Made by a program: the position numbers and the translations under genes. A stretch of DNA of 64,000 bases from Pseudomonas alkylphenolica (GTDB taxonomy: Bacteria > Pseudomonadota > Gammaproteobacteria > Pseudomonadales > Pseudomonadaceae), in contig NZ_JADUCM010000002.1 in NCBI RefSeq assembly GCF_016009175.1, forward strand, positions 310,001 to 374,000. The letters are read 5' to 3'. Shown here piece after piece: positions 9,073 through 17,840 of this stretch. Positions within the stretch are counted from its first letter, which is position 1. Every line of letters begins with the position of its first letter. The notes beneath the pieces are model-generated. The model did no database searches. It saw only the letters and a program-made list of their open reading frames with translations, and was not told where the DNA came from.

Positions 9073-10359
9073 ATGTCCGAACTGCGTCAACAATGCTTGT
9101 GGGAACACGTCAGCCAACCGACCGTCGCCGCCCAGGCTCTGGCCGGTGAGCACAAGGCCGATGTGTGTGTCATCGGTGGTGGCATCACTGGCCTGTCGGC
9201 GGCTATCCACCTGCTGGAACAGGGCAAGTCGGTGATTCTGCTGGAGGCCTGGAAGATCGGCCACGGCGGCTCCGGGCGCAATGTCGGCCTGGTAAACGCC
9301 GGCACCTGGATCCGCCCCGACGATGTCGAGGCGACCCTGGGCCAGAAACAGGGCAGCCGCCTGAACAAGGTGCTGGGCGACGCCCCGGGCGAGGTCTTCG
9401 CCATGATCGAACGCCTGGGCATCGACTGCCAGGCCCAACACAAAGGCACCCTGCACATGGCGCACAACGCCACCGGCATTGCCGACCTCGAGGCCCGTCA
9501 CGAACAGTGGCGCCGCCGGGGGGCTGACGTCGAGCTGCTGACCGGCGTCCAGTGCCAGGAGTACTGCGGTACTGACAAAATTTCCGCGGCATTGCTTGAC
9601 CACCGCGCCGGCACCATCAACCCCATGGGCTACACCCAGGGCCTGGCGGCCGCCGTATCGCGCCTGGGCGGCAAGCTGTTCCAGCAATCCTGCGTCGAAG
9701 GCCTTGAGCGCGACGGCGACGCCTGGCGGGTGAAGACCGCACGCGGTTCGGTGCGCGCCGACAAGGTGGTGATCTCCACTGGCGCCTACACCGAAGGCGA
9801 CTGGAGCAACCTGCAGAAGCAGTTCTTCCGTGGCTACTACTACCAGGTGGCTTCAAAGCCGCTGCATGGCGCGGCCGCCGACAAGGTGCTGCCGCACGGC
9901 CAGGGCTCGTGGGATACCCGCACGGTGCTCAGCAGCATCCGTCGCGACGACCAGGGCCGCCTGCTGCTGGGCAGCCTCGGCCGGGTCGACAACAAACCGG
10001 CGTGGTTCGTGCGCAGCTGGGCCGATCGCATCCAGAGCCACTACTACCCGGAGCTGGGCAAGATCGAATGGGAAATGCACTGGACCGGCTGTATCGACTT
10101 CACCCCGGACCACCTGATGCGCCTGTTCGAACCGGCACCGGGACTGGTGGCCGTGACCGGCTACAACGGCCGTGGCAATACCACCGGCACGGTGATCGGC
10201 AAAGCCTTTGCCCAGTTCTTGCTGGAGGACAACCCCGATGCCCTGCCGATTCCGTTCTCGGCCATGAAACCGGTCGCGGCACCGGCGCTGCGCACCAGTT
10301 TCTACGAAACCGGCTTCTCGCTGTATCACGCCGGGCAATGCTTGCGGGTGGTGCTGTAA
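9073..10359 (+). CDS. amaA: L-pipecolate oxidase AmaA (FAD-dependent)
   Basis: A 428-residue FAD-dependent oxidoreductase of the DAO family. The dinucleotide-binding motif VIGGGITGLSAAIHL is near residues 36-50, and GSGRNVGLVNAG near residue 70 is typical of this amine-oxidase branch. The C-terminal TGYNGRGNTTG segment is the second FAD contact. It oxidises L-pipecolate to piperideine-6-carboxylate, the substrate of AmaB upstream. The ATG at 9073 was chosen over an upstream TTG because it gives the usual family length. The gap to amaB contains a REP pair. Confidence 0.92.
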   Translation: MSELRQQCLWEHVSQPTVAAQALAGEHKADVCVIGGGITGLSAAIHLLEQGKSVILLEAWKIGHGGSGRNVGLVNAGTWIRPDDVEATLGQKQGSRLNKVLGDAPGEVFAMIERLGIDCQAQHKGTLHMAHNATGIADLEARHEQWRRRGADVELLTGVQCQEYCGTDKISAALLDHRAGTINPMGYTQGLAAAVSRLGGKLFQQSCVEGLERDGDAWRVKTARGSVRADKVVISTGAYTEGDWSNLQKQFFRGYYYQVASKPLHGAAADKVLPHGQGSWDTRTVLSSIRRDDQGRLLLGSLGRVDNKPAWFVRSWADRIQSHYYPELGKIEWEMHWTGCIDFTPDHLMRLFEPAPGLVAVTGYNGRGNTTGTVIGKAFAQFLLEDNPDALPIPFSAMKPVAAPALRTSFYETGFSLYHAGQCLRVVL

Positions 10360-10375
10360 ACGACTGTTGTAACGG

Positions 10376-11806
10376 CTACTTGTGCAGCCAGCTGAGAAAG
10401 CCGCCTTTCTTGATGGCTGCCGGTTTCTGTTCCAACAGTGACTGGCTCGATTGCTGACGGGTGCGCTGCAGCTTGGTCAGCGCCGTTTTTACCTCCTGGC
10501 GCTCCTCCAGGCAGCTGCGCACTTCTTCCTTGTTGATGCGAAACAGTAAACAGCTGGTCAGGCTGCGGAACTCGGCGCTGGAGTTGTCGCCATCGAGCAA
10601 GCCTTCGACGCCGAGCACTTCACCGGGACCCATGCGTCCGGCCTCGATCAGCTTGTCGCCGTCACGAATGGCGGCCGATACGACGCCCGTGCCGATCACC
10701 AGGAGGAAGTCCGAGTTGTCGCCCACGCCGAGAATCACCTGGTCCGCCAGGTACTCCACCGAGGTCATGCGCTGGCTGAGGCTGTCCTTCTCGTCGCTGC
10801 TCAGCGAGCGGAAGATCCGTACATCTTCGAGCAGGGCACGTTGGCGGTTCCAGGCCTGTGTGGGCTGGGTATCGGCGTTCCAGACCACACCGCTGGCCTC
10901 GAGGTGGCGGTGGGCAAGATCGAACATGTGATTACGCACTTCGACCTTCTGGTTCATGCTGGCCACGAAGCCGCTGGCCTCGTACTCGACTGATTCCAGA
11001 CTGGCAGTTTTGATCGTCACTTTCGGCGCGGGGGTGCTCAACAGGCTGCGGGTGCCCTGCAGAGTTTTTTCCAGCGCATCGATGACGCGCCGTGGTCGCA
11101 CCTTGGCGGGCACCACGACGCTGATCGACACACCGTGCACATCGTTGGGCTGGCTGAAATTGAGCAGCTTGGCCTTGGCCGCCACCGAGTTGGGAATCAC
11201 CGCCAGGCTGCCGCTGCTGGTCAGCAGGCGGGTCGCACGCCAGTCGATGTCGATGACCTTGCCTTCCGTGCCGTCGATACTGATCGAGTCGCCAATCTGA
11301 TAGGGGCGTGTGGTGTTGAGCACGATCCCGGAGAACACGTCGCTGAGGGTACTCTGGAGCGCCAGGCCGATGACAATCGCCATCACACCGGAGGTCGCCA
11401 GCAGGCCCTTGACCGGCAAGCCCAGCACATAGGCGGCTGCGGCGACGATGGCAACCAGGAAAATCACTGCTCCCAGCACATCCTGAAGCAGCCGGCCGGT
11501 ATGGCTGCTGCGCGCCACCAGGAACACGCCTGTCACGACGGTGACCGCGCGTGCGGCGAACAACCACCAGGCGATGCCCAGTACGGTCGCCAGCAGGTTG
11601 CGTGACACATCCTCGGGCCAGGGCGCCGGTTGCAGTGGGCTGACGCCGGCACTGATCAGCACCCAGGTGAACAGCAGGAACATGCCAACCCTAAGGCCGA
11701 TACGCCAGGCGCGTCGCTCGACCGGGATCAGGTGCCAGAGCAGCACGTCGAGTGCGATCAAGGCAATGCCGATCAGCAAGGGGTAATGCTGGAGGAATGC
11801 GAACAT
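10376..11806 (-). CDS. MscS-family mechanosensitive channel with C-terminal cyclic-nucleotide-binding-like domain
   Basis: A 476-residue protein. Four or five hydrophobic segments fill residues 1-160. An MscS pore and beta domain follows, with GVMAIVIGLALQSTLSDVFSG marking the pore helix and start of the channel domain. A cNMP-binding-like domain occupies about residues 335-450. The phosphate-binding cassette around LGVEGLLDGDNSSAEFRS lacks the usual Arg-Ala pair, so it may not bind cAMP. The ATG at 11804-11806 places the start just before the first membrane helix; a longer frame upstream has no hydrophobic or conserved content. Likely a tension-gated channel of the inner membrane. Confidence 0.87.
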   Translation of the reverse strand: MFAFLQHYPLLIGIALIALDVLLWHLIPVERRAWRIGLRVGMFLLFTWVLISAGVSPLQPAPWPEDVSRNLLATVLGIAWWLFAARAVTVVTGVFLVARSSHTGRLLQDVLGAVIFLVAIVAAAAYVLGLPVKGLLATSGVMAIVIGLALQSTLSDVFSGIVLNTTRPYQIGDSISIDGTEGKVIDIDWRATRLLTSSGSLAVIPNSVAAKAKLLNFSQPNDVHGVSISVVVPAKVRPRRVIDALEKTLQGTRSLLSTPAPKVTIKTASLESVEYEASGFVASMNQKVEVRNHMFDLAHRHLEASGVVWNADTQPTQAWNRQRALLEDVRIFRSLSSDEKDSLSQRMTSVEYLADQVILGVGDNSDFLLVIGTGVVSAAIRDGDKLIEAGRMGPGEVLGVEGLLDGDNSSAEFRSLTSCLLFRINKEEVRSCLEERQEVKTALTKLQRTRQQSSQSLLEQKPAAIKKGGFLSWLHK

Positions 11807-11937
11807 GCGGGTCTCGGCGCAGTGGGCTGTTGCTAGTAAAGAGCAGGTTGGCTGCAATTACTACTGGCATGCCCGGCGAGATCCATGGGGTGAGGCGGGG
11901 AAAGCGGCTCGCTGTGGAGGCAGGAGCCGCAATGTCA

Positions 11938-12438
11938 TCAGAACATGAAGTAAACGCTGGCGCTGGTCTGGTCCAGATCGATGTCACCGACTTTCAGCAC
12001 TTCCTGTTCCAGGCGCACACCGAGGTTGCGCAGCACGTCCACCTCGACACCCAGGCCGTAGGTCATGTCCAGGTCATTGCTGTCGCCAGCGATGTCGTGG
12101 TCTGCATCCCAGGCATGCACGCCGACACTGCCGAACAGGCGAATACGTTGGCCGATCGGCATGCCGAGGTGGGCGGCGGCCTGTACCGAGTGGCCCTCGA
12201 AGTTGCCGTCGTCGCCGTCGAACTGGCCGAGGTCGACCCAGGCGCCTTCAAACGCCAGGTAAGGGTTCAGGCGGTAGCCGACGAAGGCTTTATAGGCATT
12301 GTCGTCGTCGCTGATCTGGTGCTCATCGATTTCTACCCGGGTCAGGCCGCCGCCGACGTAAAGGCCGCGGTCATCGGCCAGGGCGTTGAAGGTACTGAAC
12401 ATGAACAGGGCAGCTACAAGCGGTTTTGCGAATTTCAT
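11938..12438 (-). CDS. Small outer-membrane beta-barrel protein (OmpA/OprF-like porin fold)
   Basis: A 166-residue secreted protein with a signal peptide ending near residue 21 (TFNALADD). Alternating strands follow, and it ends with FMF, a C-terminal Phe typical of BAM substrates. Segments such as GLYVGGGLTRVEI and YGLGVEVDVLRNLGVRLEQ resemble eight-strand OmpA-like barrels. The gene is the last of four co-directional genes after a ToxR-like regulator. Its substrate or partner is unknown. Confidence 0.8.
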   Translation of the reverse strand: MKFAKPLVAALFMFSTFNALADDRGLYVGGGLTRVEIDEHQISDDDNAYKAFVGYRLNPYLAFEGAWVDLGQFDGDDGNFEGHSVQAAAHLGMPIGQRIRLFGSVGVHAWDADHDIAGDSNDLDMTYGLGVEVDVLRNLGVRLEQEVLKVGDIDLDQTSASVYFMF

Positions 12439-12480
12439 CAGTCGTCCAATGTACTTGAGTAGTGGGGGAGGATGGCCGGA

Positions 12481-13167
12481 TCAGGCCGGTTTCTTCGGCT
12501 GGAACTCGCGGTCCAGACGTTCCCGGATCTGTTGCGCAGCACTATCGAGCGCGGGATAGATGTCTTCCACGACCGGGGCCGCAGACTGGTCGATGTTCCT
12601 GCCGCTGACGCGGTCCAGGGCCCGGCCAAGCATCTCGCCGGTGAGGCTGTCGCTGACTTCACTCTGGAAGAACAGATACAGGGTTTCATCGCGCACCCCG
12701 GTGGCATGCAGGGAAAGGCCGACCAGCATGCCGATAGGGATGTATTCGGTGACATTGGGATCACGTGGTGCGCGTTCGATATTGGCAATCGACACGTTAA
12801 GCGAGAGTGCCTTTGGCGCAGGCTTGTCTACCAGGCGATAACCGGCGCCGGTCAGTTGCTGTTCCAGCTGACGGCGGAAGTGCTGACGTAGTGTGTTTGC
12901 ATCACCGGCAAACTTGGCAAACCGGGGATCATCGCCTTCAAGCGCAAAGGTTTTCGGCAAGTTGAGGTACACAACTTTTTCATGTTGTGCAGAGAACGGT
13001 GCCGCGGAGCGCTTCCAGGCTACCGTTTTGTCATCGTGTTCGATGACCTGTAATGATGAGTTGCCGGCTTGTTCCGTAGCGGTTAGTTCGGTGTCGATGC
13101 TGGGTGCCATCGAGCAGCCGAACAAGGTTAGCGAGAGCAAAAATACAGAGAGTTGTTTGAGCGGCAT
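12481..13167 (-). CDS. DUF3313-like lipoprotein
   Basis: A 228-residue lipoprotein. The signal peptide ends with the lipobox LFGC, with the acylated Cys at residue 17. The mature part is soluble. It contains a glycine-rich hydrophobic stretch near residue 145 (YIPIGMLVGLSLHATG) typical of DUF3313-type proteins. The ATG at 13165-13167 has AGGAA just upstream and directly precedes the signal peptide, so it is preferred to a longer in-frame start. It lies about 40 bp before the small OMP gene and may be co-transcribed with it. Confidence 0.75.
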   Translation of the reverse strand: MPLKQLSVFLLSLTLFGCSMAPSIDTELTATEQAGNSSLQVIEHDDKTVAWKRSAAPFSAQHEKVVYLNLPKTFALEGDDPRFAKFAGDANTLRQHFRRQLEQQLTGAGYRLVDKPAPKALSLNVSIANIERAPRDPNVTEYIPIGMLVGLSLHATGVRDETLYLFFQSEVSDSLTGEMLGRALDRVSGRNIDQSAAPVVEDIYPALDSAAQQIRERLDREFQPKKPA

Positions 13168-13281
13168 GTTGATTCCTGTTGACGTCACATCGAGGTGACT
13201 GGCCTCTCCCCAATCTGGGCCGTTGGTGAAGAAAACAGGAATCAAAAATTGTCATTTGTGGCCTGCGGGTGCCGCAGATCA

Positions 13282-13758
13282 TCAGTCGTTCATGCAGCGC
13301 AGGCGGTCCAGCTCAAGGATGTAGTAGCACAGCGCGTCACCGCGGGTAGGGATGACGGCCAGGTTCAAAATGGAGCCCAGGCGGAAATACTGGCGGGAAA
13401 AAAGCAGCTCCGAATTGCGACTGACGTCGAACAGCTGTTCCTCGCTGCTGGCCTGGATATCCTCGACCTTGATCTTTATTCGCCAGCGCGAGGCCTCTAC
13501 CAGTGAGGCGCCCACGGCAGTGTGCCGTTCTTTGTCGCCCAGGCGTTCAAGCATGCTGATGACGGCGCTGGGTTCACTGATCGTCAGCCGTTCCTTGAAG
13601 TCCAGAACGTCGCGGCCCATGAAGTGATGCCCTTCGGATCGATAAGGCTGGCTGTTTTCGTAGGGCACGGAGCGGGTCATGAACAACGCGGCCAGGCAGG
13701 CCGAGAAGATCACCGTGATAATCAGCGCATGTCGCCATGCCGCGCGATGATTGTTCAT
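13282..13758 (-). CDS. Bitopic membrane protein paired with the ToxR-like regulator
   Basis: A 158-residue protein with a short cytoplasmic tail, one membrane helix at about residues 8-28 (HALIITVIFSACLAALFM) and a periplasmic domain with two cysteines near the C terminus. No family was recognised. Two consecutive ATGs follow AGGGAG; the second gives the better spacing, and the first overlaps the TGA of the upstream regulator gene. The one-base coupling and topology resemble ToxR-ToxS or TcpP-TcpH pairs, where the second protein protects or tunes the regulator. That role is inferred from arrangement only. Confidence 0.65.
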   Translation of the reverse strand: MNNHRAAWRHALIITVIFSACLAALFMTRSVPYENSQPYRSEGHHFMGRDVLDFKERLTISEPSAVISMLERLGDKERHTAVGASLVEASRWRIKIKVEDIQASSEEQLFDVSRNSELLFSRQYFRLGSILNLAVIPTRGDALCYYILELDRLRCMND

Positions 13759-13760
13759 CA

Positions 13761-14549
13761 TCAACTCCCTAAACACTTTTCAAACATGCTGATAAGTCGC
13801 TCTTCGCGGAAGGAGAACTCCAGGTTGTAGGCATCTCCGGTTTTCTGAATGCAGGAAAGGTTGGTGCGTGAACCGGTACGGCTGATAAACACTTCGCCGC
13901 GCAAATGATCTGTGGCAATACCTGAACTTAGAACATCAGCCTTGAGTGCATCTACTTCTTGTTTGCTTTTGCCGACAGCGGTAATTGATAATGCGCCTTG
14001 TTTGATCTCTGCAACTTGCAGGTCATGCGGTAGTTCGTACCCGGTGTACAGTTGCCACAGGGTGAACAGCGCAAATACTGTCACCGCCAGATAGCCAAGC
14101 CGCACCGCGATGCCCAGGCGTTGTTTCTCAATTGGCGGTGTGAGGTGAACGCGGGTAATGGAAGGGGGCTCGATTATCGACTGCCCGACGGGTTGCTCTG
14201 CGTCGACGACAGGAGACACCAGGTGGTCGCTGTTGAAGCGGTAGCCGCGTCGCGGCACGGTGATCAGCAGGTCGTGATCCTTGCTGTCGCCGAGGATGTT
14301 CCTGAGCATGAAGATGGACTGGTTGAGGCTGCCTGCCGAGACGACACGATCATCCCAGGCGAACGCCATGATGGCCTCGCGCGAGCAAATGGCCCCGGGT
14401 TCAAGCAGTAGCAGCTCGAGAATCCGCGCATCTGCGCGGGCCAGGGTTATTTCCTCTGGCGGGCTTTGTAATGTGTTGATTAATAGCGTGTAGCGATCAG
14501 GATCAAACTCCACAAGGGCGCTATTTTTTAATCGAAAATAGTAGCTCAT
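13761..14549 (-). CDS. ToxR/CadC-like membrane-bound transcriptional regulator
   Basis: A 262-residue protein. The N-terminal OmpR-type winged helix occupies about residues 15-105, including CSREAIMAFAW and the wing segment LLITVPRRGYRF. A proline-rich linker, one membrane helix at about 149-168 and a periplasmic C-terminal domain with two cysteines follow. This is the ToxR/CadC layout, in which a membrane-anchored regulator senses the periplasm and binds DNA directly. The start is uncertain: ATGs at 14549 and 14558 are close together and neither has a strong Shine-Dalgarno site. The next gene is translationally coupled to it. Confidence 0.8.
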   Translation of the reverse strand: MSYYFRLKNSALVEFDPDRYTLLINTLQSPPEEITLARADARILELLLLEPGAICSREAIMAFAWDDRVVSAGSLNQSIFMLRNILGDSKDHDLLITVPRRGYRFNSDHLVSPVVDAEQPVGQSIIEPPSITRVHLTPPIEKQRLGIAVRLGYLAVTVFALFTLWQLYTGYELPHDLQVAEIKQGALSITAVGKSKQEVDALKADVLSSGIATDHLRGEVFISRTGSRTNLSCIQKTGDAYNLEFSFREERLISMFEKCLGS

Positions 14550-14662
14550 GAAACACATCGCGCGTTGTGAAAAGTGCGGGCCATTATAGGGATCATAATT
14601 AACGGCGCAAGTCGACAAGGCGCGCTTGTATTTACCGCGATGAATTAATAAACTATTGGCGT

Positions 14663-14706
14663 GTAATTATTTCAATGTTGAAATAATTACAGTGTTGAAA
14701 TAATTC
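14663..14706. promoter_or_regulatory. AT-rich inverted and direct repeats upstream of the ToxR-like gene
   Basis: A perfect 28-bp palindrome covers 14663-14690, with half-site TTGAAATAATTAC. The half-site TGTTGAAATAATT recurs as a direct repeat at about 14693-14705. The three half-sites lie about 115 bp before the regulator start and just past the comM stop codon. ToxR-family proteins often bind AT-rich direct repeats, so autoregulation is plausible. Confidence 0.5.
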
Positions 14707-14716
14707 TGTGCAGGCC

Positions 14717-15980
14717 TCAGGGGGTTGCCGGACGATACTGAAGTGCCTCCGCCAAGTGCTCGCGACGGATGTGCGAAGCCTGTCCGAGGTCTGCCAGCGT
14801 GCGGGCAACCTTCAGCAGGCGGTGGGCCGCACGCAACGACAGGGTGAGGCGTTCACAAGCACTCTCCAGCCAATGCTGGTCGGCTGTGGATAACTCGCAA
14901 TGCTGGCGCAGGCCTGGCAGGTCGAGAAAGGCATTAGCGCAGCCCTGGCGCTGTTGCTGGATCGCCCGAGCGTCGGCGACCAAGGCGGCGATGGCAGCGC
15001 TGCTTTCGCCATTGTTGCCGACGGGGCACAGGGCAGTGGCTTCGCGGGCGACGGTCAGGTGCAAGTCGATCCTGTCAAGCAAGGGGCCGGAGAGCTTGTT
15101 GCGATAACGCTGGATCTGATCGCTGCCGCAGCGGCAGCGTCCGGTGGGGTCACCGAGATATCCACAGGGGCAGGGATTCATCGCCGCGACCAGTTGAAAG
15201 CGCGCCGGGAAGCGGATTTTGTCCTTGGCCCGGGCGATGACGATTTCCCCGGACTCCAGCGGCTCGCGCAATACTTCCAGCACCCTTCGTTCAAATTCCG
15301 GCAACTCATCCAGGAACAGCACACCGTGATGGGCGAGGGTGATCTCCCCGGGTTGCGGACGGCTGCCGCCCCCCACCAGCGCCGCCCCGGAAGCCGAGTG
15401 GTGCGGGTGCCTGAACGGGCGTTGCGGCCAGTTGCTCAATGGCACATGGCTGGCCACCGACTGAATCGCCGCCACCTCCAGTGCTTCGCGTTCATCCAGC
15501 GGTGGCAACAGGCCGGGCAGGCGGCTGGCGAGCAGGGTCTTGCCGGTACCGGGCGGACCACTGAACAACAGATTGTGAGCGCCCGCGGCGGCCACCAGCA
15601 GTGCGCGCTTGGCCGCCACCTGGCCTTGCACTTCATTGAGGTCGGGGTAGGGGCGCACCTGTAGCAGCAGGCCGTTGGCGGCATAGGGTGTGATCGGCGC
15701 CTGGCCGTTGAAGTGCCCGATCAGCTCCAGCAGATGGCTGACGGCGAACACTACCAACCCAGTGGCCAGGCACGCTTCTTCAGCGTTTTCCCGTGGCACC
15801 ACCAGGGCCCGGCCGGCATCCCGTGCGGCGAGGGCCGCCGGCAGCACACCCTGCACCGGCCGGATCGCCCCGGACAACGCCAGCTCTCCCAGGCACTCCA
15901 CGTCGTCCAGCAACTGAAGGGGAAACTGCGCGTTGGCCGCCAGAATGCCCAAGGCAATCGCCAGGTCGAAGCGACTTACC
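14717..15980 (-). pseudogene. comM: comM (yifB) 3' fragment, split by the genomic island
   Basis: This encodes ComM from RFDLAIALG to the normal C terminus, with Walker A GPPGTGKT, Walker B FLDELPEF and the Cys-rich NPCPCGYLG region intact. About 80 N-terminal residues are missing; they lie at 39918-40153. ComM is a hexameric branch-migration helicase that extends D-loops in natural transformation. The frame stays open across the island boundary up to 16279, so a chimeric protein of up to 520 residues with about 100 island-encoded residues is possible. Without the N-terminal domain normal function is unlikely. Confidence 0.9.
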
Positions 15981-16060
15981 ACCGGCTTGTAAGCAGGGTA
16001 TGGACATCTTCTGTAAGCCTTCACTTCTCTAGGTTTGAAGGCATTAAGGGTATGTCCATA
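15979..16060. repeat. Left island end (attL-like) with inverted TATGGACA boxes
   Basis: The end opens with CCACCGGCTTGTAAG at 15979-15993. An inverted pair follows: TATGGACA at 15999-16006 and TGTCCATA at 16053-16060. Positions 15979-16006 match 34335-34362 at 26 of 28 bases. The inverted boxes are probable recombinase-binding arms. Confidence 0.75.
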
Positions 16061-16505
16061 CCTGCGCAGATTTTTTTTCTTCAAATGATGAATTTTGTCT
16101 GCACTACGTTGCTGTGGAGCAGCATTCCACTTACTCGCCCGATCACAACGGATTTGACCTGCAGTCTTAGTAATCATTGAGCGAAGGCAAGCTACCAACA
16201 CTCGGAAGCGCTCCGGAATTACCAGCGGTACGCTGGCCGAAGATCCATACCGATTAGCGCTTATGCTGTCGCGTTTCACCTAGCGACACAGACGAAAGCA
16301 GCTACTGATCCATTGCAGCACCCAGAAGCAAGGCCAATTTTCGAATTCGTAGACTCTAACTCTATGCCAGTCCACAATGATTAGGATCTACATAATTTCG
16401 AGACTTTAGGTCTGGTATGTGAGCCCCCCATCCGTGCTATTCACAAAGCCTGCGACCTCACTTTCGAACAAAGTCTAGGCTCACGGCAAAGTAATAATCC
16501 GGCAA
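16061..16505. other. Gene-poor left margin of the island
   Basis: No convincing gene. A T-rich stretch lies at about 16071-16080, consistent with the AT-rich 3' end described for GInts. The antisense frame that continues comM runs through here to 16279 but shows no recognisable domain. Confidence 0.6.
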
Positions 16506-17687
16506 ATGGCACTTACCCCCCTCATCACTCAAGACCGAATCCCTGGCGACCTACAGGATGCGGTCGTTGAGGTCATGCGGCTCGACGCAGCGCTTCGCAT
16601 GAACGTCCTCCCATCGCTAAGGCTCCCCCTGATGGAGCAGCTTTACAAAGTGAATTCGTATTACAGCAACAAAATTGAGGGCAACTCCGCGCTACCCGCA
16701 GACGTGTTACGCCCCCATGAGGTGTTAACCGGCGTCAAAGCCTCAAAAGATTTAGAGGAGATTAAATGCCATATTGAAGCGCAGAAGCGCCTGGCAGATG
16801 ACTCGATCGCTGATTCGCTAATCTGCACCAAGGACGCAGTTGCGCGTATGCACCGGGAACTTTACAAAGGCATCTCCGACGTGCATCTGGACATTAAAGT
16901 CAACGATGAGGGCGAGAGCATCCGTATGGTCCCGGGACAGTTCAGGGATCGGGGTGTCAGGGTCGGCAAGCACATCCCGCCTACTGCCGAGAAACTTCTG
17001 TCCTACATGAATTGGTTCGAAATCGCGTACCGGGTAGACCGGCACCACGGCATCTCACCAATTCTGGCTGCTGCCGCTGCGCATCACAGGTTGATGTGGA
17101 TTCACCCGTTCATGGATGGTAATGGCCGCGCAGGTCGCCTATTCACCGACCAATATCTCAAGTCCGGTGGTCTGGTTGGCTCAGACCTGTGGTCAATGTC
17201 TCGTGGCTTCGGCCGCAACGCCGAAGCGTACTATGCAGCGCTCAATGCTGCTGACCATGTACGTAAAGGCGATCTCGACGGACGTGGCGAACTCTCCGAT
17301 TCCGGGTTGCTGAAATTCACCCGCTACTTCGTCGAGACCGCTCTTGATCAGGTGAATTATTTCAATTCCATACTAGAAGCCCGGCTGCTGAATCAGCGAA
17401 TCGACACCTACTTCCAACAGCGCCATCAGGAAGCGTTCTACGCCATAAAAAGTGAGGTGGTGCCGGAGTTCAGGATCAAAGCTTGCGAAATCTACAAGGA
17501 TTTGCTGCACCACGGTGATCAGTCGTTCGGCGCTATCCAAACCAAATTAGGCTTAAATGAAAGTACAACCCAAACCCTTCTTTCGCAGATGGCCGACGAG
17601 GGGTTGATCAAATGGGGGGGACTCAAGTTGGTTTCTCTAAGCCTCTCCCGACATTCAATCGAGTTCCTGTTCCCCGCCCTCTGGTAA
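16506..17687 (+). CDS. Fic-domain protein (putative AMP-transferase)
   Basis: A 393-residue class II Fic protein. The active-site motif HPFMDGNGRAGR starts at His200 and is complete. The inhibitory helix motif S-x3-E-G-N is present in the same chain at Ser54-Asn60, so activity is probably self-restrained. A winged-helix-like C-terminal part follows, as in many stand-alone bacterial Fic proteins. Fic enzymes usually transfer AMP from ATP to a hydroxyl side chain of a target protein. No separate antitoxin gene is adjacent. The target and the reason for its presence in an arsenic island are unknown. Confidence 0.88.
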   Translation: MALTPLITQDRIPGDLQDAVVEVMRLDAALRMNVLPSLRLPLMEQLYKVNSYYSNKIEGNSALPADVLRPHEVLTGVKASKDLEEIKCHIEAQKRLADDSIADSLICTKDAVARMHRELYKGISDVHLDIKVNDEGESIRMVPGQFRDRGVRVGKHIPPTAEKLLSYMNWFEIAYRVDRHHGISPILAAAAAHHRLMWIHPFMDGNGRAGRLFTDQYLKSGGLVGSDLWSMSRGFGRNAEAYYAALNAADHVRKGDLDGRGELSDSGLLKFTRYFVETALDQVNYFNSILEARLLNQRIDTYFQQRHQEAFYAIKSEVVPEFRIKACEIYKDLLHHGDQSFGAIQTKLGLNESTTQTLLSQMADEGLIKWGGLKLVSLSLSRHSIEFLFPALW

Positions 17688-17840
17688 TCAGGTGGCCTTG
17701 AACGTCATACGCTCAGGTTTAATCGCCGCTACCTCTGAGCTCAAGCCTGATTCTTTTGAGCTCCACTTTCTGAGTCGAGGGCGGTAAGTCATGAGCGACT
17801 GCTTTCGCCAAAAGCGGACATTTGACAGGCACTCCTAGCG

